Source of the DNA: JBBSAT01 sp046351235
Lineage (GTDB): Bacteria > Myxococcota_A > Polyangia > Polyangiales > Sandaracinaceae
DNA length: 64,000 nucleotides
Direction: 5' to 3'
Assembly: GCA_046351235.1 (NCBI GenBank)
Contig: JAXLYV010000003.1
Coordinates: 434,001-498,000 of the forward strand
Shown: piece after piece, positions 33,162 to 41,106 of the stretch
Layout of the letters: each line of letters starts with the position of its first letter
How positions within the stretch are numbered: position 1 is the first letter of the stretch
The notes under the pieces: model-generated
What the model saw: the letters and a program-made list of their open reading frames with translations, nothing else
What the model was told of the DNA's origin: nothing
Database searches by the model: none
Made by a program: the position numbers and the translations under genes

Positions 33162-34817
33162 TCAGGGGCCGGTGCCGTCGAACATCTTGCGGATGTGCTC
33201 TTCGGCGGTCGCGGCGGCGCGGCCGATGGCCCAGGGGAAGCTCGGGACCGGGAACATCACGCTCTCGAAGTGCTCGTAGAACATGAACGCTTCGGACGCG
33301 ACGTCGAAGGGATAAACCCACTCCTTGAACATCTGATCGGCGATCGCCATCGCCGACACGAGGGCGCCTTCTTCCGAGTCGACGGTGGTGTTGTTGCCGG
33401 CGAACCAGATGTTGCCGACGCCCTGGATGCGGTGGAGCTCCTTCTTCGCCTGATCGAAGAAGCTCGCGACCCAGCGGCCGTGGCGCCACTCCTTCTTGTA
33501 GAGCGTCTTGGCCGGGTCGGGCAGCTTCGCGTTGCTCGCGTCCGCGTACATCGACACGTGGCAGTCGACCGGCGTGCCGAGGATGTTCTTCATCAGGTAC
33601 GTCTGGAACGCGTTCGTCAGGTCGTACGGCAGGTCGTAGTCGTTACCGCCGGGCGCGGTCTGGCCCCATGCGTAGGTGCCGACGAACTGCCCGTCTTCCT
33701 TCTTGTCGCGCAGCGTGGGCGAGAGGCACTCGTCGTCCTGGTGGATGTAACAAACACCCGGGATGAGCGCGAACTTGTCCTCGCTGATGTAGTCCTTCTG
33801 CGACCCGTAGAGGGGGTTGTTCGGGTTGTCGAGGATCTGGCGATTCGTCGTCATGTCGGTCGTGAGCACGACCGAATCGAACTCCTCGATCGTGCGCGGC
33901 ACCGGCAGGCTCGGGTTCGCCGCGGCCGCCTGCACGTCGGTGCTCGAGGCGTGCTCGACCACGACCTTGCCGTTCGGCTTCGGGTACACCGCGAGCACCG
34001 TGCGGCCGCACGAGATCGTGGCGCCCTTGGTCTTGGCGTAGTTCGCCATCGCCGCGACCCACGCGGTCGCGCCGTCGGTGAAGCGGTCCCAGCCCTTGCC
34101 AGGCTCGGTGAACGAGCCGTAGGGCCCGAGATTCTGGATGATCGGGAGCTTGGCGAAGATCGGATAGAGATCCTCGAACGTCGTCTCGAGAAGATCTCCG
34201 GTCCCGTATCCGTTGATGATCGAGAGATAGGGAATCAGCAGGTACCGGAAGAAGTTCGACGACCAGGGAACGTTCTTCACCTGGAGATAGCGCTCGACGT
34301 CGGTCGAGAAGGTGATGCCGTCGAGCGGCGTGAAGGGGCCCCACGCCATGTCGCGCTGGAAGTTCGCGGCCTGCGTGCGCGTCGTGTAGTCCCAGCAGGC
34401 CGAGAAGCGCGGGCCACCCGACTGATAGTCCGGGAAATTGCCCCAGTTCAGGCTCGGCCCGAAGGACGTCGCGATCTTCAGCGCGGCGTGCGGCGTCAGG
34501 TTCACCTGACCGGCGAACTCGGGGAGCTTCAGCTGCTTGTAGAGGTTCGGATACAGCGTCGGGCAGACGAACTGCACGCCGATGTCGACCGGATAGATCT
34601 GCTTGCCCGCCGGAGCCGGGTTGGCCGCCGACACGACGTGCCCCTTGCCGGCGTTGTCGAACCAGATGTTGATGGTGCGCGAGTGCCCGCCGACCTCGTC
34701 GTCGTCGTGCAGCACCGTGACCTCGCACAGCGGCATCGTCGCGCTCTGCATCAGCGTCCACGCGAGCGCGCATCCCGACGCGCCGCCACCCACGACCGCG
34801 ATCTTCTTCTTCGCCAT
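33162..34817 (-). CDS. FAD/NAD(P)-binding amine-oxidase-like flavoprotein
   Basis: The 551-residue oxidoreductase has the N-terminal dinucleotide-binding signature IAVVGGGASGCALAW with the acidic end in VLHDDDEVGGHSRT (the GG-doublet of amine oxidase/phytoene-desaturase-like enzymes). The C-terminal flavin motif is IWFAGNNTTVDSEEGALVSAMAIADQM. The middle is rich in aromatic residues. It has no signal or membrane segment. Its codon use is slightly less extreme in GC than its neighbours. Substrate unknown. Convergent with the IS110 element, with its stop 119 bp from the transposase stop; probably a single-gene unit. Confidence 0.8.
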   Translation of the reverse strand: MAKKKIAVVGGGASGCALAWTLMQSATMPLCEVTVLHDDDEVGGHSRTINIWFDNAGKGHVVSAANPAPAGKQIYPVDIGVQFVCPTLYPNLYKQLKLPEFAGQVNLTPHAALKIATSFGPSLNWGNFPDYQSGGPRFSACWDYTTRTQAANFQRDMAWGPFTPLDGITFSTDVERYLQVKNVPWSSNFFRYLLIPYLSIINGYGTGDLLETTFEDLYPIFAKLPIIQNLGPYGSFTEPGKGWDRFTDGATAWVAAMANYAKTKGATISCGRTVLAVYPKPNGKVVVEHASSTDVQAAAANPSLPVPRTIEEFDSVVLTTDMTTNRQILDNPNNPLYGSQKDYISEDKFALIPGVCYIHQDDECLSPTLRDKKEDGQFVGTYAWGQTAPGGNDYDLPYDLTNAFQTYLMKNILGTPVDCHVSMYADASNAKLPDPAKTLYKKEWRHGRWVASFFDQAKKELHRIQGVGNIWFAGNNTTVDSEEGALVSAMAIADQMFKEWVYPFDVASEAFMFYEHFESVMFPVPSFPWAIGRAAATAEEHIRKMFDGTGP

Positions 34818-34965
34818 TCGTCAGCCCTCCGAGGGCCGAGATGGTGGCAGCGGGCTCCGTGCACGGGCAATCGGAGCCGAGTGTTCAGTGACGAGCGGCC
34901 GGCGCGACGTGTCCACCCCGAAGGTGGACACGTCGGCCGATCGCCCTCGGAGCGGGGCGAAGCGC

Positions 34966-35811
34966 CTACGCCGCGGCTTCGCGGACCACCAGCGTCGGGA
35001 CCGCGAGCGTGCGGAGCACGCGATCGGTGACGCTGCCGAGCAAGAGGCGCGAGCCGAGCGACCGACCGCCGCCCGCCATCACGACGAGGTGGGCATCGAG
35101 CCGCAGCACGAGCCGCTCGATCGCGGTGGCCGGCTCGGCCTCGATCGCGTGGACGCGCTCGTCCGCCAGACCGGGGTGCACCTCGTGCAGCTTCGCGCGC
35201 AGCGTGCGGGAGCGGTCGCGAGCCTCGGGGCTGCTCGCGTCGGCGAGCGCCGGCAGGGAGTAGCCCGTCACGACGTCCACCGTCGCCGCGAACGGGGCCG
35301 CGAGGTCGCGCGCCCACGCGAGCGCATGCTGAGAAGGCGCACCGAGATCGGTGGGCACGACGATCGCGCGCGGCAGCGCGACGGGCGCATTCGAGGGAAC
35401 GACGAGCACCGAGATCGCCGACGTGCGCACGATCCGATCCACGGTGCCGCCGAGGATCGCGTCCGCGGCCCCGCGTGCGCCGTGCGCGCCGAGCGCCACG
35501 AGATCCGCGCCGACCTGCTTCGCGCGCTCCAGGATCTCTCGATCGGCGTGTCCCTCGGCGAGGTGGCCCGTCACGCGCACGCGCGACCCGAGCCCCTCGA
35601 CGATCGCATCGAGCCTGCCCTCCGCGTCGTCGCGAATCGTCTCGTGCAGCTCCGACAAGAAGGAGCGCTCGGGGATCATCGAGATGATGGGCGTGACGAC
35701 GTGGACGATCTCGAGCGCCGCGCCGAGCTTCTCCGCCCAGAGCGCGGCGTGCTCGACGACACGAGTGCCCGCAGGAGAGAAGTCGGTGCCACAGAGGATC
35801 GTTCGAGCCAT
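34966..35811 (-). CDS. Universal stress protein with two tandem UspA domains
   Basis: ATG 35811 has GAGGAGGAACC upstream. The 281-residue protein holds two Usp folds: domain 1 (1-145) begins ILCGTDFSPAGTRVVEHA and ends ADLVALGAHGARG...RIVRTSAISVLVV; domain 2 (150-281) begins AIVVPTDLGAPSQHALAWA and ends HLVVMAGGGRSLGSRLLLGSVTDRVL. The G-2x-G-9x-G(S/T) ATP-binding pattern is recognisable in both. Such proteins act in stress or dormancy; the partner is unknown. Divergent from the response-regulator gene. Confidence 0.88.
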   Translation of the reverse strand: MARTILCGTDFSPAGTRVVEHAALWAEKLGAALEIVHVVTPIISMIPERSFLSELHETIRDDAEGRLDAIVEGLGSRVRVTGHLAEGHADREILERAKQVGADLVALGAHGARGAADAILGGTVDRIVRTSAISVLVVPSNAPVALPRAIVVPTDLGAPSQHALAWARDLAAPFAATVDVVTGYSLPALADASSPEARDRSRTLRAKLHEVHPGLADERVHAIEAEPATAIERLVLRLDAHLVVMAGGGRSLGSRLLLGSVTDRVLRTLAVPTLVVREAAA

Positions 35812-36034
35812 GGGTTCCTCCTCGTTCGCGCGAGAGACTCGTACCACGTCCCGCGTCCGTTCGTGGGCCCACGCGCAGTTTCTGCGTCGCTCATGGGGCT
35901 CGTTCTCACGGCGAACGGCTCCTGACTCCCGCCCTCATCCGCACGACTTCGTGGTGGGATGAACGACGCGAGAGTTGCGACGCGCGTGGCGATCTTCGGT
36001 AGCGCGGCGCAGCAGAGTGATTATTCGTGGCTCG

Positions 36035-36724
36035 ATGGCGAACGACACCCACGCGGGCCGCCCCCGCATCTTCGCGATCGACGACGACGCCGCCACGCGC
36101 GCGCTTCTCGTCGAAGCACTGTCCGGCGCGTACGACGTGCGCGTCTTCGAGCGTGCGAGCGACGCACGAGACGCCCTCGCGCAGGAGAGCGCGCAGCTCG
36201 TCCTGCTCGACGTGAAGCTGCCCGACGCCGACGGGCTCGAGCTGCTCTGCGAGCTGCGCGGGCGCTGGCCCGACATCCCGATCGTCATGCTCACCGGCAG
36301 CGTCGGCATCGAGTCGGTGGTGCGCGCGGTGCGCGCCGGCGCGGTGGACTACGTGCCGAAGCCGGTAGACCTGCTGCACCTCGAGCAGACGATCGCACGT
36401 GCGCTCCGAGCGGCGGCCGCGGCGCCGGCGCGCGCGCAAGGCTCGGCCGAGTGCGGCCCCACGTTCGTCCTACCGCCCGAAGGCGTGGATCTCGCGGCTC
36501 TCGAGCAGAGCCTCGTGCGCCAAGCGCTCGAGCGCACCCACGGCAATCGGACGCGCGCCGGACGCCTCCTCGGCATCAACCGAGACCAGGTGCGGTATCG
36601 GCTCGCGAAGCTCGATCCGCCGCCGCCGGGGCCCCGCTCGCCGTCCGAAGAGGCGGCCGCCGTGGCGCTGGAGCAGCAGAGCGCCGAGGGCGACGACGGT
36701 CGCGGCCGGCGAATCCGTGCGTAG
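36035..36724 (+). CDS. Response regulator with receiver and Fis-type HTH (RegA/ActR-like layout)
   Basis: The 229-residue regulator has a receiver domain (FAIDDDAATRALL; LVLLDVKLPDADGLE with phospho-Asp; VMLTGS; DYVPKPVD with Lys) and a Fis-type helix-turn-helix (VDLAALEQSLVRQALERTHGNRTRAGRLLGINRDQVRYRLAKL, in parts) at about 155-200, but no AAA+ ATPase. This compact layout resembles RegA/PrrA/ActR redox regulators, although the Fis-like helix phrase also fits NtrC-type tails. A Pro/Glu/Gly-rich tail ends it. A phosphoribosyltransferase and a kinase follow on the same strand. Confidence 0.82.
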   Translation: MANDTHAGRPRIFAIDDDAATRALLVEALSGAYDVRVFERASDARDALAQESAQLVLLDVKLPDADGLELLCELRGRWPDIPIVMLTGSVGIESVVRAVRAGAVDYVPKPVDLLHLEQTIARALRAAAAAPARAQGSAECGPTFVLPPEGVDLAALEQSLVRQALERTHGNRTRAGRLLGINRDQVRYRLAKLDPPPPGPRSPSEEAAAVALEQQSAEGDDGRGRRIRA

Positions 36725-36769
36725 ACACGATCGGGTGCCACGACGCACGCACGACATCGGAGGTGGGCG

Positions 36770-37453
36770 ATGACACGCTCGTTCGAGAATCGCAGCGACG
36801 CCGGAAGAAAGCTCGGAGAGCGGCTGCACGAGCTGCGCGGTCCCTCCACCGTCGTGGTGGGCGTCGCGCCCGGCGGCGTCCCGGTCGCCTACGAGGTGGC
36901 CGTGGCGCTCGAGGCGCCGCTCGAGGCATGGGCCGTCCACCACCTCGGCTCGGGAGAACATCCGCTCGAGCACGTGGGAGCGATCGCCGAGAACGGCGGG
37001 CACGTGCTGCATCCGCACGGTGCGCACGACAAGGCGAGCGCCGATCCCGAGCTCGCGCAGGTCGCTGCGCGCGAGCACCATCATCTCCATCGCCTCACGG
37101 CGACGGTGCACCACCATCCACGCGCCTCGATCCGCAACCAGACGGTCTTGCTCGTGGACGACGGCGCGGCCTCGGGCGCGGGGGCGCGCGCGGCCGTGCA
37201 GGCCATCCGCCAGGAGAAGCCCCACCGGATCATCGCGGCGATTCCCGTCGCGACGCGGGCCTCGCTCGCGCGCATCGATCCCTACGTGGACGGCCTCGTC
37301 TGCCTGCAGCAAGTCGACCAAGTGCAGGAGGTGATCGACGCGTACGGCCGCTTCGAGCCGGTGCCCGATGCCGAGGCGGCCGGGCTGCTCGATCGGCGTC
37401 GCCACGATCTCGCGGCCAGGCCGTCGTCGATCCCGTCGCCGCCGCGCCGATAG
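36770..37453 (+). CDS. Phosphoribosyltransferase-domain protein
   Basis: The 227-residue product follows a CGGAGGTGGG ribosome site. It carries a type I PRTase fold: VVVGVAPGGVPVAYEVAVAL, and the PRPP-loop region TVLLVDDGAASGAGARAAV, where a Ser replaces the usual Thr of DDGxATG, then HRIIAAIPVATR. Related stand-alone proteins are annotated as phosphoribosyltransferases or putative hydrolases in stress clusters. The His-rich stretch REHHHLHRLTATVHHHP (about 103-119) is unusual. Located between a response regulator and a sensor kinase, it may belong to the same regulon. Confidence 0.75.
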   Translation: MTRSFENRSDAGRKLGERLHELRGPSTVVVGVAPGGVPVAYEVAVALEAPLEAWAVHHLGSGEHPLEHVGAIAENGGHVLHPHGAHDKASADPELAQVAAREHHHLHRLTATVHHHPRASIRNQTVLLVDDGAASGAGARAAVQAIRQEKPHRIIAAIPVATRASLARIDPYVDGLVCLQQVDQVQEVIDAYGRFEPVPDAEAAGLLDRRRHDLAARPSSIPSPPRR

Positions 37454-37504
37454 CGCGCCGTTCCTTCCGTCGCTGGGGCCCGGAGAAAGAGGCCGTTTCT
37501 CTCC

Positions 37505-38635
37505 ATGATCGAGCCCCACGCGGACGAGCCGTTGGACGTCCTGGTCGTCGACGACGACGAGCACACCCACGCGAAGGCGCGGGAGCACCTCGACGCCGCC
37601 TGGCGCCGCGCGCGGACCGTGCACGCGCACAGCAGCGCCGAAGCGCTCTCGCTCCTCGAGCGACGGACCTTCGACGTGTGCTTGCTCGCGCGGCACCTCG
37701 GCCCCGACTCGGGGCTCGACTTCCTGCGTCACGCGCGCGCCGCGGGGCACGATCTGCCGGTGATCGTCGTCACCTCGGATCTCGGCCGCGAGAGCGCGCA
37801 GGAGGCGAGCGAGGCCGGCGCCGACGATCGGCTCGACGTCGCGCGCGTCGGCTCCGACGTGCTCGCGCACGCGATCCGCTTCGCCCGCGCGCATCGCCAA
37901 GTGGTGCGGGAGCTGCGGACGCGCAACGCGGAGCTCGCGCGCTCGGTGCGCGAGAAGAACGTCCTGCTCGGGATGGCGGCGCACGACCTGCGAAGCCCGA
38001 TCGGCGTCATCCGCGGCTACGCGGAGCTGCTGATCGAGCACGAGGGCGAGCTCGAGGCGAGCGAGGTCGCCGAGATGCTCGAGAAGATCCGCGGCTCGTG
38101 CGCGACGATGACCGAGCTCATCGACGATCTCCTCGACGTCTCGGCCATCGAGGCCGGCACGCTGGTGCTGCGACGAACGCCGTGCGACGTCGCCCTCCTG
38201 GTGCGCGGGGTCGTCGCCGACCACGAGCGCCTGGCGGCGGCCAAGGACATCCGGCTCTCGTTCGAGAGCGACGCTGCGGCGATCCCGGCGGTGCACCTCG
38301 ATCGCGCGCGGTTCGAGCAAGTGCTCGCGAACCTCGTGACGAACGCCATCAAGTACTCCCACCGCGGCAAGGACGTGACCGTCCGCGTGGACGCGCCGAG
38401 CGCGAGCGAAGTGCGCGTCGCCGTCCGCGATCGCGGCATCGGCATCGCGCCGGAGTTCGTGCCCAAGCTCTTCCATCCCTTCGCGCGCGCGCGCCGCACC
38501 GGCACCTCGGGCGAGAAGAGCACCGGCCTCGGCCTGGCGATCGCGCAGCGCGTGGTCGAGGCCCACGGCGGTCGGCTCGAGGTCGAGAGCCAGCTCGGCG
38601 CCGGCTCCACGTTCACGGTGACGCTTCCGCGCTGA
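37505..38635 (+). CDS. Soluble histidine kinase with N-terminal pseudo-receiver
   Basis: Of 376 residues, the N-terminal receiver-like domain (about 10-125) keeps the acidic pocket (LVVDDDEH) and Thr (VIVVTSD). The phospho-accepting Asp position reads CLLARHLG (Ala62) and the conserved Lys is not evident, so it should not be phosphorylated normally. The kinase core is intact: H-box MAAHDLRSPIGVIRGY (His160), N-box VLANLVTNAIKYS, G-boxes DRGIGI and TGLGLAIAQRV. No membrane segment. Likely part of a signalling set with the response regulator upstream and the kinase-receiver fusion downstream (convergent). Confidence 0.82.
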   Translation: MIEPHADEPLDVLVVDDDEHTHAKAREHLDAAWRRARTVHAHSSAEALSLLERRTFDVCLLARHLGPDSGLDFLRHARAAGHDLPVIVVTSDLGRESAQEASEAGADDRLDVARVGSDVLAHAIRFARAHRQVVRELRTRNAELARSVREKNVLLGMAAHDLRSPIGVIRGYAELLIEHEGELEASEVAEMLEKIRGSCATMTELIDDLLDVSAIEAGTLVLRRTPCDVALLVRGVVADHERLAAAKDIRLSFESDAAAIPAVHLDRARFEQVLANLVTNAIKYSHRGKDVTVRVDAPSASEVRVAVRDRGIGIAPEFVPKLFHPFARARRTGTSGEKSTGLGLAIAQRVVEAHGGRLEVESQLGAGSTFTVTLPR

Positions 38636-38683
38636 GCCGGCCCTGCGCGTCGCGCCGCGCCCACGCGATCGCGACGCGATCGC

Positions 38684-40027
38684 TCAGCCGGTGATCGCGT
38701 GCGCGACCGAGGTCAGCTGCTGCGCGTCGAACGGCTTTCCCACGAAGGCCTGGGCGCCGAGGCGACCGAGCAGAGCCCAGTCCGCGGGACCACCGATCGC
38801 GGACAGCACCACCACCGGGACCGACTCGAGGCTCGGATCGCTCCGCATCTCGGCGAGCAGCTCGACGCCGTTCAGGCCGGGCATGTCGAGGTCCGTGACG
38901 ACCAGGTCGGGGCGCATCGCGCGGGCCGATGCGAGCGCTGCGGCACCGTCGCCCACCGACTCGATCGTGGAGCCGCGGAAGCTGCGCGCGAGCGTGCGCC
39001 GCACCAGATCGCGATAGTCCGGGTCGTCGTCGGCCACGAGGATGCGCAGCCGGTGGTCGGGCGCCGGGTGCAGCGGGACGTGCTCGAGCGCGCGCCGGAG
39101 CGCATCGGCGCTCGGCGTGCGCAGCTCCGGATCGGTGGTGAGGGCCGCGAGGATGGGCACGTCGAGCTCGGGCGGAAGCTCGGACCGCAACGCGCTCGGC
39201 CGCGGCGGGACGAGGCCGTCGATCGCGTGGAGGCGCCGCTCTTCCGGATCGAAGGGGAGCCGGCCCGTGAACAACTCGTACGCCATCACCGCGATCGAGT
39301 ACACGTCGACACGCTGCGCGAGCTCGGGCGCGAGCTCGTCGCCGCGCGCGAGCTCGGGCGCGCCGTACGCGGGCGTGGACCACGTCGAGGGGGGCGCCGT
39401 CGTGCGCCGAGAGAGCCCGAAGTCGCTCAGCACGACGCGGAAGCCCGGGCCGAAGAGCACGTTGGCCGGCTTGAGATCGCCGTGCACGAGCCCCGCCGCG
39501 TGAATCGCCGACGCGCCCCGACAGATCTGATCGAGCACCGCGAGCGCCTCGGCGAGACGCAGGCGGCCGCCGCGTTGCGCGAGCAGCTGCGAGAGGTCCT
39601 CGCCCGGCACGTGCTCCATGACGATGTAGGGCACGCCCTCGAGATCGCCGAGCGCGTGGATGCGGACGACGTTCGGATGCGCGATGCGCGCCATCGCGCG
39701 TGCCTCCGAGCGGAAGCGCTCGATCGTCTCGAGCGAGCCGCTGCCGACCTCGCGCGCGATCTTGATCGCGACGTCGCGATCGAGCGCCTCGTCCCGCGCG
39801 AGAAAGACGCTGGCCATGCCGCCCGAGCCGATCGGTCGCACGATGCGGTAGTCGCCGAGGCGAGAGCCCTCGCGGACGCTCGGCCCCGCGGAGACGACCG
39901 GTCGCGGCCCCGCGCCGCGGCGGGCCGGCACCGTGTCGTGCTTCAGAGGCGTCTCGTCGTCGCGCGTGCGGGCGCGCGGGACGTGAGGGGCGCTCGGACG
40001 CCGATCCCCAGGGTCGGGAGTGGTCAT
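38684..40027 (-). CDS. Ser/Thr protein kinase fused to a C-terminal receiver domain
   Basis: The 447-residue cytosolic fusion has a Pro/Arg-rich N tail, a Hanks-type kinase at about 58-315 (glycine loop IGSGGMASV, Lys89 in VAIKIA, catalytic VHGDLKPANV with HGD in place of HRD, LSDFGLSRR, APE in YGAPELARG), and a receiver at about 328-447 (ILVADDDPDYRD; VVTDLDMPGLNG phospho-Asp; VVVLSAIGG; FVGKPFD). This joins Ser/Thr and two-component signalling in one chain; the receiver probably gates the kinase or vice versa. No membrane anchor or PASTA domain. Confidence 0.88.
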   Translation of the reverse strand: MTTPDPGDRRPSAPHVPRARTRDDETPLKHDTVPARRGAGPRPVVSAGPSVREGSRLGDYRIVRPIGSGGMASVFLARDEALDRDVAIKIAREVGSGSLETIERFRSEARAMARIAHPNVVRIHALGDLEGVPYIVMEHVPGEDLSQLLAQRGGRLRLAEALAVLDQICRGASAIHAAGLVHGDLKPANVLFGPGFRVVLSDFGLSRRTTAPPSTWSTPAYGAPELARGDELAPELAQRVDVYSIAVMAYELFTGRLPFDPEERRLHAIDGLVPPRPSALRSELPPELDVPILAALTTDPELRTPSADALRRALEHVPLHPAPDHRLRILVADDDPDYRDLVRRTLARSFRGSTIESVGDGAAALASARAMRPDLVVTDLDMPGLNGVELLAEMRSDPSLESVPVVVLSAIGGPADWALLGRLGAQAFVGKPFDAQQLTSVAHAITG

Positions 40028-40093
40028 GCGGGCGCGCCTCCTCGGTGCCGAGCGATGGGCCGATGCATGGGTACCTCTTCGCGAGCTTCCGGC

Positions 40094-40600
40094 TCAGGCG
40101 TCGCGCGCGCGAGGGGGACCGACGGGCGCGTCTTGCGACTCGGCGTGGCGCTCGCGCACGCGCGCGAGCAAGTCGATGCGCTCGTGCGCCGACAGGTGCG
40201 CATCGGCCCAGGCGTACGTGAGCGCATCCTCGCGCTCGCCGTGGGATCGCACCTCGCGCGCGAGCTCCAGCACGTGCGAGGGCGCGAGCGCGCCGCTGTG
40301 GACCGACATCCCCAGCGCGGCGAGCTTGCTCCGGATGACGGCGTGCTCGGCGCGCAGCATCTCGGCTTCCTTCGGGTGCGCCTCCGCGAGGCTCGGCAGC
40401 AGATGGCGCTCCTCGGTGCGCAGGTGCGCCAGCAGGCGGCGGCTCAGGCTGCCCAGCGCGCGGGACGCGCGCGTGGAATCTCGCGCCTCGAGCGCGTCGA
40501 CCACCCCCGCGAAGAGATCGTCGATGCGCTCCTGCTCGCGCGCGAGCGCATCGCGCAGGTTGTCGGTGGCCGGATCCGACCCGGAGAAGGAGCGCTTCAT
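40094..40600 (-). CDS. Hemerythrin-like (HHE) domain protein
   Basis: The 168-residue helical protein has a hemerythrin HHE pattern: HLRTEERHLLPSLAEAHP (H..E..H ligands) in the first half and AEHAVIRSKL followed by SHGEREDALTYAWAD in the second, giving a potential di-iron site for oxygen, NO or iron handling. ATG 40600 overlaps the stop of the small membrane protein gene upstream (ATGA), so the two are coupled. The C-terminal tail is Pro/Arg-rich. Confidence 0.8.
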   Translation of the reverse strand: MKRSFSGSDPATDNLRDALAREQERIDDLFAGVVDALEARDSTRASRALGSLSRRLLAHLRTEERHLLPSLAEAHPKEAEMLRAEHAVIRSKLAALGMSVHSGALAPSHVLELAREVRSHGEREDALTYAWADAHLSAHERIDLLARVRERHAESQDAPVGPPRARDA

Positions 40601-40947
40601 ACGCTCGCTCCCGCGAGCCGCTCTCTCTCGCGCTCGCGCTCTCTCTCGCGCTCGCGGCGCCGACGCTCTCGTCGCTGGCGGGCGTGCCGCGCCGCGGCCC
40701 CTTCCCCGCCGCTCCCCGCGAAGGCGAAGAACCACGCCACGACGCAGAGCACGGGGTTGGTGTCCCAGTACCAGCTGGTCGCGAGGATCGCGACCAAGAG
40801 GTGCGGCGTGAAGAGCCAGCCGAGCCACGCGAGCCATCCGAAGGGCCCGCCGACGAAGAGCAGCGTGATGCGCGGAAACACCGCGAGCCCCACGAGCAAG
40901 AGCCAGCCCCACTGCGGATGAGCCGCGAAGAAGTCGGCGCCGTGCAT
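40597..40947 (-). CDS. Small membrane protein with Arg-Glu repeat tail
   Basis: The 116-residue protein has two to three closely spaced hydrophobic segments (WGWLLLVGLAVFPRITLLFV, GWLAWLGWLFTPHLLVAILAT, PVLCVVAWFFAFAG) and a C-terminal tail of alternating Arg and Glu encoded by an 18-bp tandem repeat. ATG 40947 is chosen over upstream in-frame starts because it places the first TM near the N terminus. Coupled by a 4-bp overlap to the hemerythrin gene. Family not recognised. Confidence 0.65.
   Translation of the reverse strand: MHGADFFAAHPQWGWLLLVGLAVFPRITLLFVGGPFGWLAWLGWLFTPHLLVAILATSWYWDTNPVLCVVAWFFAFAGSGGEGAAARHARQRRERRRRERERERERERERLAGASV
40620..40655. repeat. 18-bp tandem repeat, two copies
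   Basis: Two perfect head-to-tail copies of GCTCTCTCTCGCGCTCGC lie inside the small membrane protein gene and encode its (Arg-Glu)n tail. In-frame unit length (6 codons) means copy-number change would keep the frame. Confidence 0.85.
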
Positions 40948-41106
40948 GGACCGAACGTAAGCGCGATCGCGCGCCTGGCGAGAGGCGCTCCGCCTCGCTC
41001 GTGTCACTCGTCACGCGAAATCCACGTGGGCGGTCGAGCCCGTGGGTCGATCACGACGACTGCGAGATCTCTCGCAGCGAGAGCGCGGCGCGCGCCTGCG
41101 ACGCGC

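Noticed and set aside
33162..34817. The flavoprotein as cargo of the IS110 element
   Set aside because: It is on the opposite strand beyond the presumed right end and IS110 elements normally carry only the transposase; no repeat encloses it.
38636..38683. Hairpin GCTGAGC...GCTCAGC between convergent kinase genes as a terminator
   Set aside because: Only 7 bp of stem with a loop over 40 nt; too weak to support.
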